From the NCBI GenBank assembly GCA_001596155.1, contig CP014771.1, forward strand, positions 3,410,001-3,474,000: a stretch of 64,000 bases of DNA, in the 5' to 3' direction. This document shows, in pieces, positions 35,116-43,463 of this stretch. The stretch comes from Hymenobacter psoromatis. Lineage in GTDB: Bacteria; Bacteroidota; Bacteroidia; Cytophagales; Hymenobacteraceae. The position numbers and the translations under genes were made by a program. Below the pieces are notes generated by a model that did not search any database, had not been told where the DNA came from, and saw only the letters and a program-made list of their open reading frames with translations. Within the stretch, counting starts at the first letter, position 1; each line of letters begins with the position of its first letter.

Positions 35116-35221
35116 TAATTTATCCCGAAACCGGCGCTTTCGGGCTGCAAAGATAGAAAAGGTCTTTTAGAAAAACCAAGCTTTGGGTCATAAAAAACCA
35201 CTTTTGTTCGCAAAATCCGGC

Positions 35222-35668
35222 TTAATTGGTGATTGTCAGCAGGCTGCCGCTTAAGCTGGTGCTGTATTGGCGGAGCGAGCGGGCGGCGGGGCCGCCCGTT
35301 ACCTGGCCCTGGAGGCTGAATTGGGAGGTGCAGCAGCTATCGCGAAAAAACAGGCGCGAACTGCGGTCGAGGGTCACGGTGGCGCAGTTGCTGAGGGGCT
35401 GGTAGGGGCAGTTGCGCTCGAAGGCCGAGTAGGTAGTGGCGTTCTGGCGCACCACGTAGATGCCCTTCACGCCACCCTGGCCGTTGGCGCTGCCGGGTGG
35501 AATGGCTACTACCCCGTTGTCGAAGCGCAAGGCCTTGTTTTGCTGGTCCAGCAGGTCTAACTGCACGTTTACCGGCACGTTGGGGATGGTCGTGGTGGTA
35601 CCGCCGGTATTGGAATTGCAGGCGGCGAGCAGGCCGCTAGCCAGCAGGACAGGAAGAAGGTAACGCAT
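35222..35668 (-). CDS. Rieske-like fold lipoprotein lacking the histidine ligands
   Basis: 148 aa with a lipobox (LLAAC). The C-terminal half resembles a Rieske [2Fe-2S] domain: the cluster loops are ERNCPYQPLSNC and FRDSCCTSQFSLQGQV, followed by the typical GGPAARSLRQY tail. The usual C-x-H and C-x-x-H ligands are replaced by CPY and CCTS, so a canonical Rieske cluster cannot form. The cysteines may bind a different cluster or form disulfides. Function unknown. The start at 35668 opens the signal peptide. Confidence 0.72.
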   Translation of the reverse strand: MRYLLPVLLASGLLAACNSNTGGTTTTIPNVPVNVQLDLLDQQNKALRFDNGVVAIPPGSANGQGGVKGIYVVRQNATTYSAFERNCPYQPLSNCATVTLDRSSRLFFRDSCCTSQFSLQGQVTGGPAARSLRQYSTSLSGSLLTITN

Positions 35669-35765
35669 CGGGTCAACGAGTAGGGGCTTCCCAAACGCAC
35701 GCAAGCGCCCGGTAGTTTACCGAACGCTTGCGAAAAATCACTTTTGCGGCTTTTACGGCCAGCGC

Positions 35766-36743
35766 CTACTTTTTAAACAGCGAATTCACGAAGGTATGAC
35801 GGTCGAAAAGCTGCAAGTCCGTCATCTTTTCCCCTACCCCAATGTAGCGCACCGGGATGCTGAACTGGTCCGAAATACCAATCACTACCCCCCCCTTGGC
35901 CGTGCCATCGAGCTTGGTGATGGCCAGGGCCGTGACCTCGGTGGCGCGGGTGAATTCCTTGGCCTGCAAAAAGGCATTCTGGCCGGTGCTGCCGTCGAGC
36001 ACGAGCAGCACTTCGTGCGGCGCCTCGGGAATGACCTTCTGCATCACGCGCTTGATTTTGCTCAGCTCGTTCATCAGATTTACCTTGTTGTGGAGGCGGC
36101 CAGCGGTGTCGATAATGACCACATCGGCGCCCAGCTCCACGCCCTGCTTCACGGCGTCGTAGGCCACGGCGGCGGGGTCGGTGTTCATGCCGTGGCTCAC
36201 CACGGGCACGCCCACGCGCTGGCCCCACACGATGAGCTGGTCCACGGCGGCGGCCCGGAAGGTATCGGCCGCGCCGAGCACCACTTTTTTGCCGGCGCTG
36301 TGAAAGCGGTGGGCCAGCTTACCGATAGTCGTGGTCTTGCCTACCCCATTCACGCCCACCACCATGATGACGAACGGGTGGCCGGGGCTGTCGGGCCGGT
36401 CCAGAATGGCGCGCGAGCCGGTGCTGTCGCCGTGCGCATCAAGCAGGGCCACAATCTCTTCGCGCAGGATGCGGTCAAGCTCATTGGTGCTCACGTACTT
36501 GTCGCGGGCCACGCGCTTTTCAATGCGCTCAATGACCTTCACGGTGGTGTCGATGCCCACATCGGCGTGCACGAGCAGCGTTTCGAGGTCGTCGAGCACG
36601 GCCTCGTCCACGGTGCTTTTGCCCACCACGGCCTTGCTCAGCTGGTCGAAGAAGTTGGTTTTCGTCTTCTGCAAGCCTTCGTCGAGGGCTTGCTGCTGCG
36701 CTTTGCTTTCCTTGTCTTTCTTAAAAAAGTCGAAGAGGCCCAT
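35766..36743 (-). CDS. ftsY: signal recognition particle receptor FtsY
   Basis: SRP receptor GTPase (325 aa) that docks ribosome-nascent chain/SRP complexes at the membrane. An N domain of about 100 residues begins MGLFDFFKK. The G domain has [14 protein letters not shown] (G1), [20 protein letters not shown] (G3) and [10 protein letters not shown] (G4 and closing loop). The acidic A domain is very short, as in other Bacteroidota. The start at 36743 is selected; codons upstream are part of a hairpin repeat. It belongs to the conserved order rpmB-rpmG-DUF4295-ftsY, but a terminator and a repeat separate it from the ribosomal genes. Confidence 0.97.
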   Translation of the reverse strand: MGLFDFFKKDKESKAQQQALDEGLQKTKTNFFDQLSKAVVGKSTVDEAVLDDLETLLVHADVGIDTTVKVIERIEKRVARDKYVSTNELDRILREEIVALLDAHGDSTGSRAILDRPDSPGHPFVIMVVGVNGVGKTTTIGKLAHRFHSAGKKVVLGAADTFRAAAVDQLIVWGQRVGVPVVSHGMNTDPAAVAYDAVKQGVELGADVVIIDTAGRLHNKVNLMNELSKIKRVMQKVIPEAPHEVLLVLDGSTGQNAFLQAKEFTRATEVTALAITKLDGTAKGGVVIGISDQFSIPVRYIGVGEKMTDLQLFDRHTFVNSLFKK

Positions 36744-36760
36744 AATACCGGCAAAAAGAA

Positions 36761-36856
36761 CGTCATGCTGAGCCTGCCGAAGCATCTCGCTCGCGTTGTT
36801 AGGAGAGTCATTGAGCACTACTGCCCGTGAGATGCTTTGGCAAGCTCAGCATGACA
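36761..36856. repeat. REP-like hairpin (GTCATGCTGAGC family)
   Basis: Left arm cgtcatgctgagcctgccga and right arm tggcaagctcagcatgaca enclose a variable centre (gcatctcgctcg... gagatgc). It lies between ftsY and the upstream ribosomal genes. Confidence 0.75.
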
Positions 36857-36871
36857 GGAGTGGTAAACACG

Positions 36872-36900
36872 AAAAAAGTCCCACGAAGGTGGGACTTTTT
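36872..36900 (-). terminator. terminator after the DUF4295 gene
   Basis: Stem aaaaagtcccac / gtgggactttt, symmetrical with A and T runs, 25 bases beyond the minus-strand stop. Confidence 0.85.
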
Positions 36901-36924
36901 CACTACATCAGCAGTCTGGGAGGC

Positions 36925-37080
36925 TTATTTGCCCGCCAGCGCATCCTGTACTTTATCCACGGGCACCATTTCCTCCTTGAAGGTATAGGCCCCGGTCTTT
37001 TCCGAACGGACGGCGCGAATGATTTTCGCCCAGTCTTTGCCGGTGGCGGTTTTCAGCGTTGCTACTACTTTCTTAGCCAT
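36925..37080 (-). CDS. DUF4295 family small protein
   Basis: 51 aa starting MAKKVVATLKTATGKDWAK and ending DKVQDALAGK. This basic small protein is found almost only in Bacteroidota, always between rpmG and ftsY, as here. It begins 8 bases after the rpmG stop, so the two are co-transcribed. It is probably ribosome-associated, judging by its position and composition; no function is established. Confidence 0.92.
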   Translation of the reverse strand: MAKKVVATLKTATGKDWAKIIRAVRSEKTGAYTFKEEMVPVDKVQDALAGK

Positions 37081-37088
37081 GACTCAGG

Positions 37089-37271
37089 TTACTTAATTTC
37101 CTTGTGAACAGTCATTTTACGCAGAATCGGGTTGAATTTCTTCAGCTCGATACGCTCGGGGGTGTTCTTGCGGTTCTTGGTGGTGATGTAGCGCGAGGTG
37201 CCCGGCATACCCGAGGTTTTGTGCTCGGTGCACTCCATGATAACCTGCACCCGGTTTCCTTTCTTGGCCAT
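37089..37271 (-). CDS. rpmG: 50S ribosomal protein L33
   Basis: A 60-aa ribosomal protein of the large subunit near the E site. Family features are [18 protein letters not shown] and [20 protein letters not shown]. It lacks the CxxC pairs, so it is a C-minus (zinc-free) paralogue. Followed closely by the DUF4295 gene. Its own TAnnTTTG promoter box lies about 40 bases upstream. Confidence 0.97.
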   Translation of the reverse strand: MAKKGNRVQVIMECTEHKTSGMPGTSRYITTKNRKNTPERIELKKFNPILRKMTVHKEIK

Positions 37272-37309
37272 CGCGACGGGAGGGGGGTTAGTTTTTAATT
37301 TTAGGACTG

Positions 37310-37317
37310 CAAAGGTA
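37310..37317 (-). promoter_or_regulatory. -7 promoter box for rpmG
   Basis: TACCTTTG on the minus strand, about 38 bases before the rpmG ATG. A TTG trinucleotide on the minus strand about 21 bases further upstream (37339-37341) could be part of the -33 box. Confidence 0.5.
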
Positions 37318-37410
37318 CGGGTTTTTTTCGCAACTTCGCAAGTGGCCAGCCAGATACTGCGTTAGCAACCGGCTCGCCAGGTATTTTTTAGTAAAAACCG
37401 CAGCAAAACA

Positions 37411-37465
37411 AAGCCGGTGCCCGCCCCCTACCCCCTAAAAAAGGGCTGAAGCGGCGGCACCGGCA
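37411..37465 (-). terminator. hairpin downstream of rpmB
   Basis: Stem gccggtgc / gcaccggc with extra GC pairing. The loop carries a CCCTACCCCC motif. No long T run, so the terminator call is moderate. Confidence 0.55.
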
Positions 37466-37518
37466 TTCGTACTTAACAGGCCCGAAAAAACCTGCGAAAT
37501 TGCCGCGGCAGAGGCGGA

Positions 37519-37758
37519 CTAATAAACGATGAAGCCCTGCTCCTTGGCCTTCTTCAAGGTGGCCATGATGCCATTCTTGTTGATGGTGCGGATGGTAGAG
37601 GCGGCTACTTTCAGCGTTACCCAGGCGTCTTGCTCGGGGATGTAAAAGCGCTTTTTCTGCAAGTTGGGGTAGAACTTACGCTTAGTCTTGTTGTTGGCGT
37701 GCGATACGTTGTTGCCTACGCGGGTACGCTTGCCGGTCAAATCACAAACTCGGGCCAT
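37519..37758 (-). CDS. rpmB: 50S ribosomal protein L28
   Basis: 79 aa with the L28 signature [20 protein letters not shown] at the N-terminus and [16 protein letters not shown] in the second half. Part of the large ribosomal subunit. It is separated from rpmG by 247 bases holding a hairpin and the rpmG promoter box, so the two genes may be transcribed separately. Confidence 0.97.
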   Translation of the reverse strand: MARVCDLTGKRTRVGNNVSHANNKTKRKFYPNLQKKRFYIPEQDAWVTLKVAASTIRTINKNGIMATLKKAKEQGFIVY

Positions 37759-37911
37759 GATATCGAAGGGTTAGATGATGCTATTCCGAAACGGGCCGCA
37801 AATATCGGAAATTTTCAGCCAAATACCAAATCGTAAAGCAATTGAGCAGGCGGAGTGCGCCATTTGGAACCGCGTCTGGCGGCGGCATTGGCAGCCGCTT
37901 TCCCTCGTTAC

Positions 37912-38085
37912 TTAGGCCTGCTTTTCTTTTTTCCAGGGGCAATGGCGGCAGCCGCTGCCGCAGCAGAAACCCCGGCGCTGGTGATATTGCGCCGTAAAAA
38001 CGAGGTAGCCTTCGGGGGTGTGGTAGTAGTCGCCGGCGCGCAGGGGTAGGGCGGCAAAAGCAGCGAGGCGGGGGTCATCGGCCAT
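37912..38085 (-). CDS. DUF5522 Cys-rich small protein
   Basis: 57 aa starting [10 protein letters not shown]. The core PEGYLVFTAQYHQRRGFCCG ends in the cysteine cluster CCGSGCRHCPW, typical of DUF5522. The four cysteines and one histidine probably bind zinc. The start overlaps the end of ridA by 11 bases, so translation is likely coupled. Function unknown. Confidence 0.88.
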   Translation of the reverse strand: MADDPRLAAFAALPLRAGDYYHTPEGYLVFTAQYHQRRGFCCGSGCRHCPWKKEKQA

Positions 38086-38461
38086 CGGGCAAGGCGGCGA
38101 TGCACTCGATTTCGACCAGCGCATCTAGGGGCAGGCGCGATACTTCTACGGTGCTGCGGGCGGGCTGGTGCGCGCCAAAAACCTCGGCATACACCGCGTT
38201 CATGCGCCCAAAATCGGCGAAGTTTTTTAGAAAAACGGTGGTTTTTACGACGTCGGCCAGGGTGAGCTGGCGGGCCGCGAGCACCGTGCGCAGGTTGTGG
38301 AGCGCCTGCCGCGTTTGCGCTTCGATAGTGGTGGCCTCAATGCGCATGGTGGCCGGCACAAGGGGCGTCTGGCCAGAGCAGAAGACGAGGCCGCCCGCCA
38401 CAATAGCCTGGCTATAAGGACCAACTGCCTGTGGGGCCTCGGGGTGATGTACGATTTCCAT
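38075..38461 (-). CDS. ridA: RidA family enamine/imine deaminase
   Basis: 128 aa. RidA hydrolyses reactive 2-aminoacrylate-type intermediates released by PLP enzymes. Family features are the N-terminal [22 protein letters not shown] and the C-terminal [21 protein letters not shown], with the substrate-binding arginine in PARSTVEV. The start at 38461 is preferred to an upstream ATG at 38470 because the latter overlaps a TAnnTTTG box. It is divergent from rocD, a PLP enzyme, and coupled with the DUF5522 gene. Confidence 0.94.
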   Translation of the reverse strand: MEIVHHPEAPQAVGPYSQAIVAGGLVFCSGQTPLVPATMRIEATTIEAQTRQALHNLRTVLAARQLTLADVVKTTVFLKNFADFGRMNAVYAEVFGAHQPARSTVEVSRLPLDALVEIECIAALPDGR

Positions 38462-38469
38462 AACGACCA

Positions 38470-38477
38470 CAAAGGTA
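38470..38477 (-). promoter_or_regulatory. -7 promoter box adjoining the ridA start
   Basis: TACCTTTG on the minus strand ends 8 bases before the chosen ATG, implying a leaderless or very short leader mRNA. Confidence 0.45.
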
Positions 38478-38564
38478 GCGGCGGCCGGCCGGGCAGCCGA
38501 ATTGGCCGCTGCTTTGTTCGTAATTTTAAGCCCGTCAAAATCTTATCTCCCCCCCCCCCACCCG

Positions 38565-39806
38565 ATGCTAGCCCCTACCCCCACCTCGCACGCCGAAGAG
38601 CTGATGCAGCTCGAAGACCAGTACGGAGCCCACAACTACCACCCGCTGCCCGTGGTGCTGAGCCGGGGCCAGGGCGTGCACCTGTGGGACGTGGCCGGCC
38701 GGCAGTATTTCGACTTTCTCTCGGCCTATTCGGCGGTGAATCAGGGCCATTGCCACCCGCGCATTATCGGGGCACTCACTGAGCAGGCGCAGCGGCTGAC
38801 GCTCACTTCGCGGGCGTTTTTCAACGACCGGCTGGGCGCGGCCGAGCAGCAGCTGTGCGAGCTATTTGGCTACGACAAGGCGCTGCTGATGAACTCGGGC
38901 GCTGAGGCCGTGGAAACGGCCCTCAAGCTGGCCCGCAAGTGGGGCTACGAGGAGAAGGGCATTGCGCCGAATAGGGCGCGCATCGTGGTGGCCGAGCACA
39001 ATTTTCACGGCCGCACCACGGGCATTATCTCCTTCAGCACCGACCCCGACAGCACCGGTGGCTTCGGACCCTACGCGCCGGGCTACCAGGTGGTGCCCTA
39101 CGACGATGCCGAGGCCCTGGCCGAAGCCCTGGCCGACCCGCACGTGTGCGGCTTCCTCATCGAGCCCATCCAGGGCGAGGCGGGCGTGGTGGTGCCCCGC
39201 GAAGGCTACCTGACGCGGGCCGCCGAGCTGTGCCGGGCGCACAACGTGCTGCTCATTACCGATGAGATTCAGACCGGACTGGGCCGCACTGGCAAGCTGC
39301 TGGCCACTGATTACGAAGAAGTTCGGGGTGATATTCTTATTCTGGGCAAGGCGCTGAGCGGCGGCGTGCTGCCCGTGTCGGCGGTGCTGGCCGATGATGC
39401 CATTATGCTCACCATCAAGCCCGGCCAGCACGGCTCCACGTTTGGCGGCAACCCGCTGGCCTGCGCCGTGATGCAGGCCGCGCTGGATGTGCTGCTGGAG
39501 GAAAAGCTGGCCGAAAACGCCTTCCTCCTGGGCGAGATTTTCCGCGACCGGATGCGCCAGGTGCAGGCCCGCCGCCCTGAGGTAGTGGCGCTGGTGCGCG
39601 GCCGCGGCCTGCTCAACGCGGTGGTTATCAAGCCCGCCGCCGACGGCCGCACCGCCTGGGACGTGTGCGTGAGCCTGATGGAACACGGCCTGCTCGCCAA
39701 GCCCACCCACGGCGACATCATCCGCTTTGCCCCGCCGCTGGTCATCACTGAAGAGCAGCTGCACGCGGCCTGTGATGTCATTGAGCAGGTGATTATGGCC
39801 TTTTAA
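38565..39806 (+). CDS. rocD: ornithine--oxo-acid transaminase
   Basis: A 413-aa class III PLP aminotransferase converting ornithine and 2-oxoglutarate to glutamate semialdehyde and glutamate in arginine/proline metabolism. Characteristic parts are [16 protein letters not shown] (20-35), which is typical of ornithine rather than acetylornithine enzymes; [18 protein letters not shown] (109-126); [13 protein letters not shown] (232-244); and the PLP lysine K262 in ILGKALSGG. The ATG at 38565 is the first codon giving the family N-terminus. Divergent from ridA. Confidence 0.95.
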   Translation: MLAPTPTSHAEELMQLEDQYGAHNYHPLPVVLSRGQGVHLWDVAGRQYFDFLSAYSAVNQGHCHPRIIGALTEQAQRLTLTSRAFFNDRLGAAEQQLCELFGYDKALLMNSGAEAVETALKLARKWGYEEKGIAPNRARIVVAEHNFHGRTTGIISFSTDPDSTGGFGPYAPGYQVVPYDDAEALAEALADPHVCGFLIEPIQGEAGVVVPREGYLTRAAELCRAHNVLLITDEIQTGLGRTGKLLATDYEEVRGDILILGKALSGGVLPVSAVLADDAIMLTIKPGQHGSTFGGNPLACAVMQAALDVLLEEKLAENAFLLGEIFRDRMRQVQARRPEVVALVRGRGLLNAVVIKPAADGRTAWDVCVSLMEHGLLAKPTHGDIIRFAPPLVITEEQLHAACDVIEQVIMAF

Positions 39807-39990
39807 GCGCAAGGTTTCGCAAGGGTAAAAGAGGTTGCGCGAAGTGTACCGAACCGCTACTACAGGCAGACAGCTAAGGCAGGACTTCGGCGCGCGAGGG
39901 GGGTAGGGAGTGGGGTGGGCGGCCACCAATTAGCGGAAACTACGGAATATCCGTACAGTCCACCTTAGGCTTCCTATCTGGCTTTTCTCT

Positions 39991-40571
39991 ATGCACTTTG
40001 CTACGCGCTTTCGCTTGTTTTTTCTTGGTTTGCTGCCGCTGCTGGCTGGCTTTATGGCTAGCAGCTGCCAGAGCAGCCGGGCCGGCTTCTCCTTTCAGCC
40101 CGCGCCTTACCAAGCTGCTACGGCTGTAACGCCTGGGGTAGGTGCCACGCTGGTTGGCCCGGCGGCTCCGGCCGCAGCGCCGGAAATCGTTGTGGTCGGC
40201 CAAGCCCCTACCCCCCGCCCCGGCACCCAACGCCTGGCGCGGCTGGCGGCGGGGCTCCCGCGCCGGGCCGCCGCCCCAGCCGACCCGACTGTGGCCACGA
40301 CAACGATGCTGCCGCAGCAGGCGCAACAGGCGCGCCACTTACCCCGCCTGTTGCGGCAGCGCGCCACCCACGGCGCGGCCGAAAATGGACTGGGCCGCGT
40401 GGCGCTGTTCTTTATTGGCGTGGCGCTGGCCGTGGTGGCCGGGCTGGCGGCGCTGTTTGCCCTCATTCCGGGTGTGAGCTTTTGGGGGGGGTAGGGCTGG
40501 CCGCGGCCGCGCTGGTCGTGCTCTTTCTGCTGTATAGCCTGGCAAGCGGCGGCAAGAAGAAAAAAGCCTGA
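39991..40571 (+). pseudogene. two-TM lipoprotein frameshifted at a G8 tract
   Basis: The first frame (39991-40494) gives 167 aa: a lipoprotein signal (FMASSC), a Pro/Ala-rich periplasmic region and a membrane helix (RVALFFIGVALAVVAGLAAL), ending SFWGG-TAG. The stop lies in gggggggg-tagggc (G run 40484-40491). One extra G, or a -1 slip, would continue for 26 more codons as a second membrane helix (LAAAALVVLFLLYSL) and a basic tail GGKKKKA ending at 40571. A coherent second helix is strong evidence that this is one gene, either broken, phase-variable or misread. No family recognised. Confidence 0.7.
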
Positions 40572-40647
40572 GTGCAGGGTAAGCTTTGGCTTGCCGGGCG
40601 GGGGTAGGGCACTATACGCGGCAAGCTAAAGCTTACCCTACACGCAC
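40572..40647. repeat. GGTAAGCTTTAGCTTGCC hairpin, copy 1
   Basis: Arms gtgcagggtaagctttggct and the complementary agctaaagcttaccctacacgcac flank a core holding GGGGGTAGGG. A second copy at 43338-43460 precedes mutS. Confidence 0.75.
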
Positions 40648-40699
40648 TTTTTGCGGGCGGCGAGGCGCACAAATGGCGCGGCCGGCTGTTCTTTGGGCT

Positions 40700-41689
40700 A
40701 TGATTCCAACTCACCGCCCCCGCCGCAACCGTAAGTCGCAGGTAATCCGCGATATGGTGCAGGAAACGCGCCTCACCGCCCACGATTTTATCTGCCCGGT
40801 TTTTATTATTGAAGGCCAGAACCAGCGCCTCGAAGTGAAGTCAATGCCTGGCGTGTTCCGCTACTCGGCCGACCGCATTATCGACGAAATCGGCGCGGCC
40901 GTGGAATTGGGTATCAGTGCCTTCGCCCCATTTCCGGGGCTGAATGACGCGCTGAAAGACCCGCTGGCCCGCGAATCGACCAATATGGATGGCCTTTACC
41001 TGAAAACGGTGGCCGACATCAAGCGCCAGTTTTCCGACGTGGTCATTATGACTGACGTAGCAATGGACCCGTATTCTTCGGACGGCCACGACGGGGTAGT
41101 AAACCAGGAAACCGGCGAAATTCTCAACGATGCCTCGCTCGAAATACTGGGCCAGATGGCCTTGGCCCAGGCCCGCGCCGGGGCCGATATTATCGGGCCG
41201 AGCGACATGATGGATGGCCGCGTAGCCTGGATTCGGGATGTGCTCGACCGCAACGCGTTCTCGCACGTCAGCATCATGAGCTACACGGCCAAGTACGCGT
41301 CGGCCTTCTACGGCCCGTTCCGTGACGCTCTGGATTCGGCCCCTAAAAGAGGCGACAAGAAAAGCTACCAGATGAACCCCGCCAACCGCCTCGAAGCCCT
41401 GCGCGAACTGCAGCTCGATGAGGCCGAAGGCGCTGACATGGTGATGGTTAAGCCCGCGCTGAGCTACCTCGACATCATTCGGGAAGTCAAAAACAACACC
41501 AACCTGCCCGTGACGGCCTACAACGTGAGCGGCGAGTACGCAATGGTGAAAGCCGCCGCCCAAAACGGTTGGGTCGATGGCGAAAAAACCATGATGGAGG
41601 TGCTGCTGAGCATCAAGCGCGCCGGTGCCGACGCCATCCTGACCTATTTCGCCAAAGACGCGGCGGCGGTGTTGCGGCGGGACTTTTAG
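40700..41689 (+). CDS. hemB: delta-aminolevulinic acid dehydratase (porphobilinogen synthase)
   Basis: 329 aa. It condenses two 5-aminolevulinate molecules to porphobilinogen in heme synthesis. Seen are HRPRRNRKSQ at the start, FAPFPGLNDALKD, MTDVAMDPYSSDGHDGVV, SYTAKYASAFYGPFRDA with the first Schiff-base lysine, and DMVMVKPALSYLDI with the second. The aspartate-rich metal site of the Mg/K-type enzyme replaces the zinc cysteines. The ATG at 40700 gives the normal family length. A hairpin repeat lies upstream; a toxin-antitoxin pair follows 15 bases later. Confidence 0.96.
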   Translation: MIPTHRPRRNRKSQVIRDMVQETRLTAHDFICPVFIIEGQNQRLEVKSMPGVFRYSADRIIDEIGAAVELGISAFAPFPGLNDALKDPLARESTNMDGLYLKTVADIKRQFSDVVIMTDVAMDPYSSDGHDGVVNQETGEILNDASLEILGQMALAQARAGADIIGPSDMMDGRVAWIRDVLDRNAFSHVSIMSYTAKYASAFYGPFRDALDSAPKRGDKKSYQMNPANRLEALRELQLDEAEGADMVMVKPALSYLDIIREVKNNTNLPVTAYNVSGEYAMVKAAAQNGWVDGEKTMMEVLLSIKRAGADAILTYFAKDAAAVLRRDF

Positions 41690-41704
41690 CGGTATCTTAG
41701 ACGT

Positions 41705-41926
41705 ATGAAAATATACACGTTGGAAGTACTGGAAACAGTTAATGAAGGCCTGGTGGCTGATATTCTGGCGGCTTTGCAAAAGCAGCACCTTATTGAGGTT
41801 ATCGAAAGTCCGACGGTTGGCAATCCAGCGCTGCTTGGGGCCGCCGACATTGAGCAGGATATTCTGCTTGCTCGTCAGCAACCCGGTATTTCATTGGGTG
41901 AAGCACGGGCTCGCTTCAAGGTATGA
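41705..41926 (+). CDS. probable antitoxin of a ParE/RelE-type pair
   Basis: 73 aa, acidic and helical, with ETVNEGLVADILAALQKQH in the N-terminal part and ISLGEARARFKV at the C-terminus. This fits small uncharacterised antitoxin-like proteins in Bacteroidota. It overlaps the toxin gene by 4 bases (ATGA), the usual arrangement of an antitoxin preceding its toxin. The assignment is based on context more than on sequence. Confidence 0.6.
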   Translation: MKIYTLEVLETVNEGLVADILAALQKQHLIEVIESPTVGNPALLGAADIEQDILLARQQPGISLGEARARFKV

Positions 41927-42240
41927 GCGTGGCTGCGCTAACGCTGGTTGTTACTGCCAAATTTATGGACCGGGTAGCCGACACCGAGCAATATATTGGC
42001 CGGAGCAATGCTGCCCGCGGGCGGAATTTTGTGGCGGCGCTGTTCGATTTTTTGTACGATACCGTCCAGCCATTTCCGCTGGCATTTCCGGCCTATGTGT
42101 TGCCACAATACCCGAAACTGTCGTTGCGCCGGGCGGTTTTTCGGCGGCACTACAACATCGTGTATGAGGTAACGGCCAGCGAAATCAAGTGCCTGGCATT
42201 TTTTGCTGCCGCCCAAGATGCCGGCCGACTGAATATATGA
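41923..42240 (+). CDS. RelE/ParE superfamily toxin-like protein
   Basis: A 105-aa basic protein. The ParE-type core is FPAYVLPQYPKLSLRRAVFR followed by HYNIVYEVTASEIKCLAFFA, where the strand IVYEV and the I-x-x-L-x-F-F-A strand match the C-terminal RelE/ParE sheet. The N-terminal half has helices with YIGRSNAARGRNF. Toxins of this family cleave mRNA at the ribosome or poison gyrase. The stop overlaps the next gene, an acetyltransferase, by 4 bases. Confidence 0.72.
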   Translation: MSVAALTLVVTAKFMDRVADTEQYIGRSNAARGRNFVAALFDFLYDTVQPFPLAFPAYVLPQYPKLSLRRAVFRRHYNIVYEVTASEIKCLAFFAAAQDAGRLNI

Positions 42241-42752
42241 CGCATGACCTGACTATTCGCTGCGCCACGGCGGCCGACCTGCCGGCCGTCTGGGCGCTGG
42301 TGCGCGCCGTGGTGCCACTGATGAATGCCAGCGGCAACTACCAGTGGACCAGCGAGTACCCGAACGAAGAAATTTTCCGCCAGGACATCGAAAAGCAGCA
42401 CCTCTGGGTGGCCGAGCGCCTGGGCGAAATCGAGGGGGTAGCCGCCCTGACTCAGGACCAGGACCCCGAATACGCCGATGCCGATTGGGATGCCGCCGCG
42501 CCGGCCCTCGTGACGCACCGCCTCGCCGTGGCCCCCGCCGCCCAGGGCCGGGGCGTGGCCGCCGCCCTGCTGCGCCAAGCCGAGCACGAAGCCGTGGTGC
42601 AGGGCCTGCGCACGTTGCGCGTGGATACCAACTCGGAGAACGCGGCCACCCAGCGGCTGTTTCCGAGGCTGGGCTACCGCTTTGCGGGCGAAATAAAGCT
42701 GGCGTTTCGGCCGGGGCTGCGGTTCTTTTGCTACGAGAAACAATTGGGGTAA
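42237..42752 (+). CDS. GNAT family N-acetyltransferase
   Basis: 171 aa. The GNAT fold has the N-terminal strand LTIRCATAADLPAVWALV, the acetyl-CoA motif A LAVAPAAQGRGVAAALL (about 98-114) with Q-x-x-G-x-G/A, and the C-terminal RVDTNSENAATQRLFPRLGY typical of the RimI-like branch. The start ATG overlaps the toxin stop (ATGA), so the three genes 41705-42752 are probably one translationally coupled unit. The substrate is unknown; a link to the toxin is possible but unproven. Confidence 0.85.
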   Translation: MTHDLTIRCATAADLPAVWALVRAVVPLMNASGNYQWTSEYPNEEIFRQDIEKQHLWVAERLGEIEGVAALTQDQDPEYADADWDAAAPALVTHRLAVAPAAQGRGVAAALLRQAEHEAVVQGLRTLRVDTNSENAATQRLFPRLGYRFAGEIKLAFRPGLRFFCYEKQLG

Positions 42753-42793
42753 TACCGCTACCCAACAAGCCATGCGCGAATTTGGAAACTGCT

Positions 42794-43333
42794 CTACGGC
42801 CCAAAAACGGCCAGCTTGCTGAGCACGTCCCACAGCACTACCCCCGCCGCCACGCTCACGTTGAGCGAGTGCTTGGTGCCGAGCTGCGGAATCTCGACCG
42901 CCGCCTCGCAGAGCGTCAGCACGTCGTCATCCACGCCAAATACTTCATTGCCAAGCACCAGGGCCAGCGGCCGGCCCGACGCGGGCCGAAACTGCGGCAG
43001 CGGTATCGAGCCCGTGGTTTGCTCCACGGCCACCAGCTGGTAGCCCGCCGCTTTTAGTTCGGCCGCTGCGGCCAAGGTGGTGGCTACGTGCGCCCAGGCC
43101 ACCGATTCGGTGCTGCCGAGGGCCGTTTTGGTGATTTCGCGGTGTGGCGGCTGGCCCGTGACGCCGCAGAGGTAAATCTTTTCGAGCGCAAAGGCGTCGG
43201 CGGTCCGAAACACGGCCCCCACGTTGTGCAGCGAGCGCACATTGTCGAGCACCAGCACCACCGGACTTTTGGGAGTAGCTTTGAAATCGGCCACCGGCAA
43301 GCGGTTTAGCTCCGGCATCGTGAGTTTGCGCAT
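42794..43333 (-). CDS. TrmH/SpoU family RNA 2'-O-methyltransferase
   Basis: A 179-aa SPOUT-fold methyltransferase acting on tRNA or rRNA ribose. Motif 1 is LDNVRSLHNVGAVFRTADAF (about 30-49) with the catalytic Asn/Arg. Motif 2 is LALVLGNEVFGVDDDVL (about 124-140) and motif 3 is VEIPQLGTKHSLNVSVAAGV (about 146-165). The short N-terminus makes it similar to the catalytic core of the family. It is convergent with the GNAT gene and divergent from mutS. Confidence 0.93.
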   Translation of the reverse strand: MRKLTMPELNRLPVADFKATPKSPVVLVLDNVRSLHNVGAVFRTADAFALEKIYLCGVTGQPPHREITKTALGSTESVAWAHVATTLAAAAELKAAGYQLVAVEQTTGSIPLPQFRPASGRPLALVLGNEVFGVDDDVLTLCEAAVEIPQLGTKHSLNVSVAAGVVLWDVLSKLAVFGP

Positions 43334-43337
43334 GAAT

Positions 43338-43460
43338 GTAGGGGTAGCTTTAGCTTGCCGCCCGCTGAGGGGGGTAGGGATGCCCGGAACGCAATGCGCC
43401 GGCCGGGGCGTTTGGAGTTGACTTTATTTAATTATCCGGCAAGCTAAAGCTTACCCTACA
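43338..43460. repeat. GGTAAGCTTTAGCTTGCC hairpin, copy 2
   Basis: The left arm gtaggggtagctttagcttg and right arm cggcaagctaaagcttaccc are the same arm sequences as in copy 1 before hemB. Here the centre is longer and includes GGGGGGTAGGG. The right arm ends 4 bases before the mutS start. Confidence 0.75.
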
Positions 43461-43463
43461 CTC

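Noticed and set aside
35796..36830. 344-codon plus-strand frame opposite ftsY
   Set aside because: Shadow of ftsY with a His/Gly/Val-rich composition and no recognisable fold.
41705..41926. Reading the antitoxin as a HicB or Phd family member
   Set aside because: No matching motif was visible, so only the context-based antitoxin call is kept.
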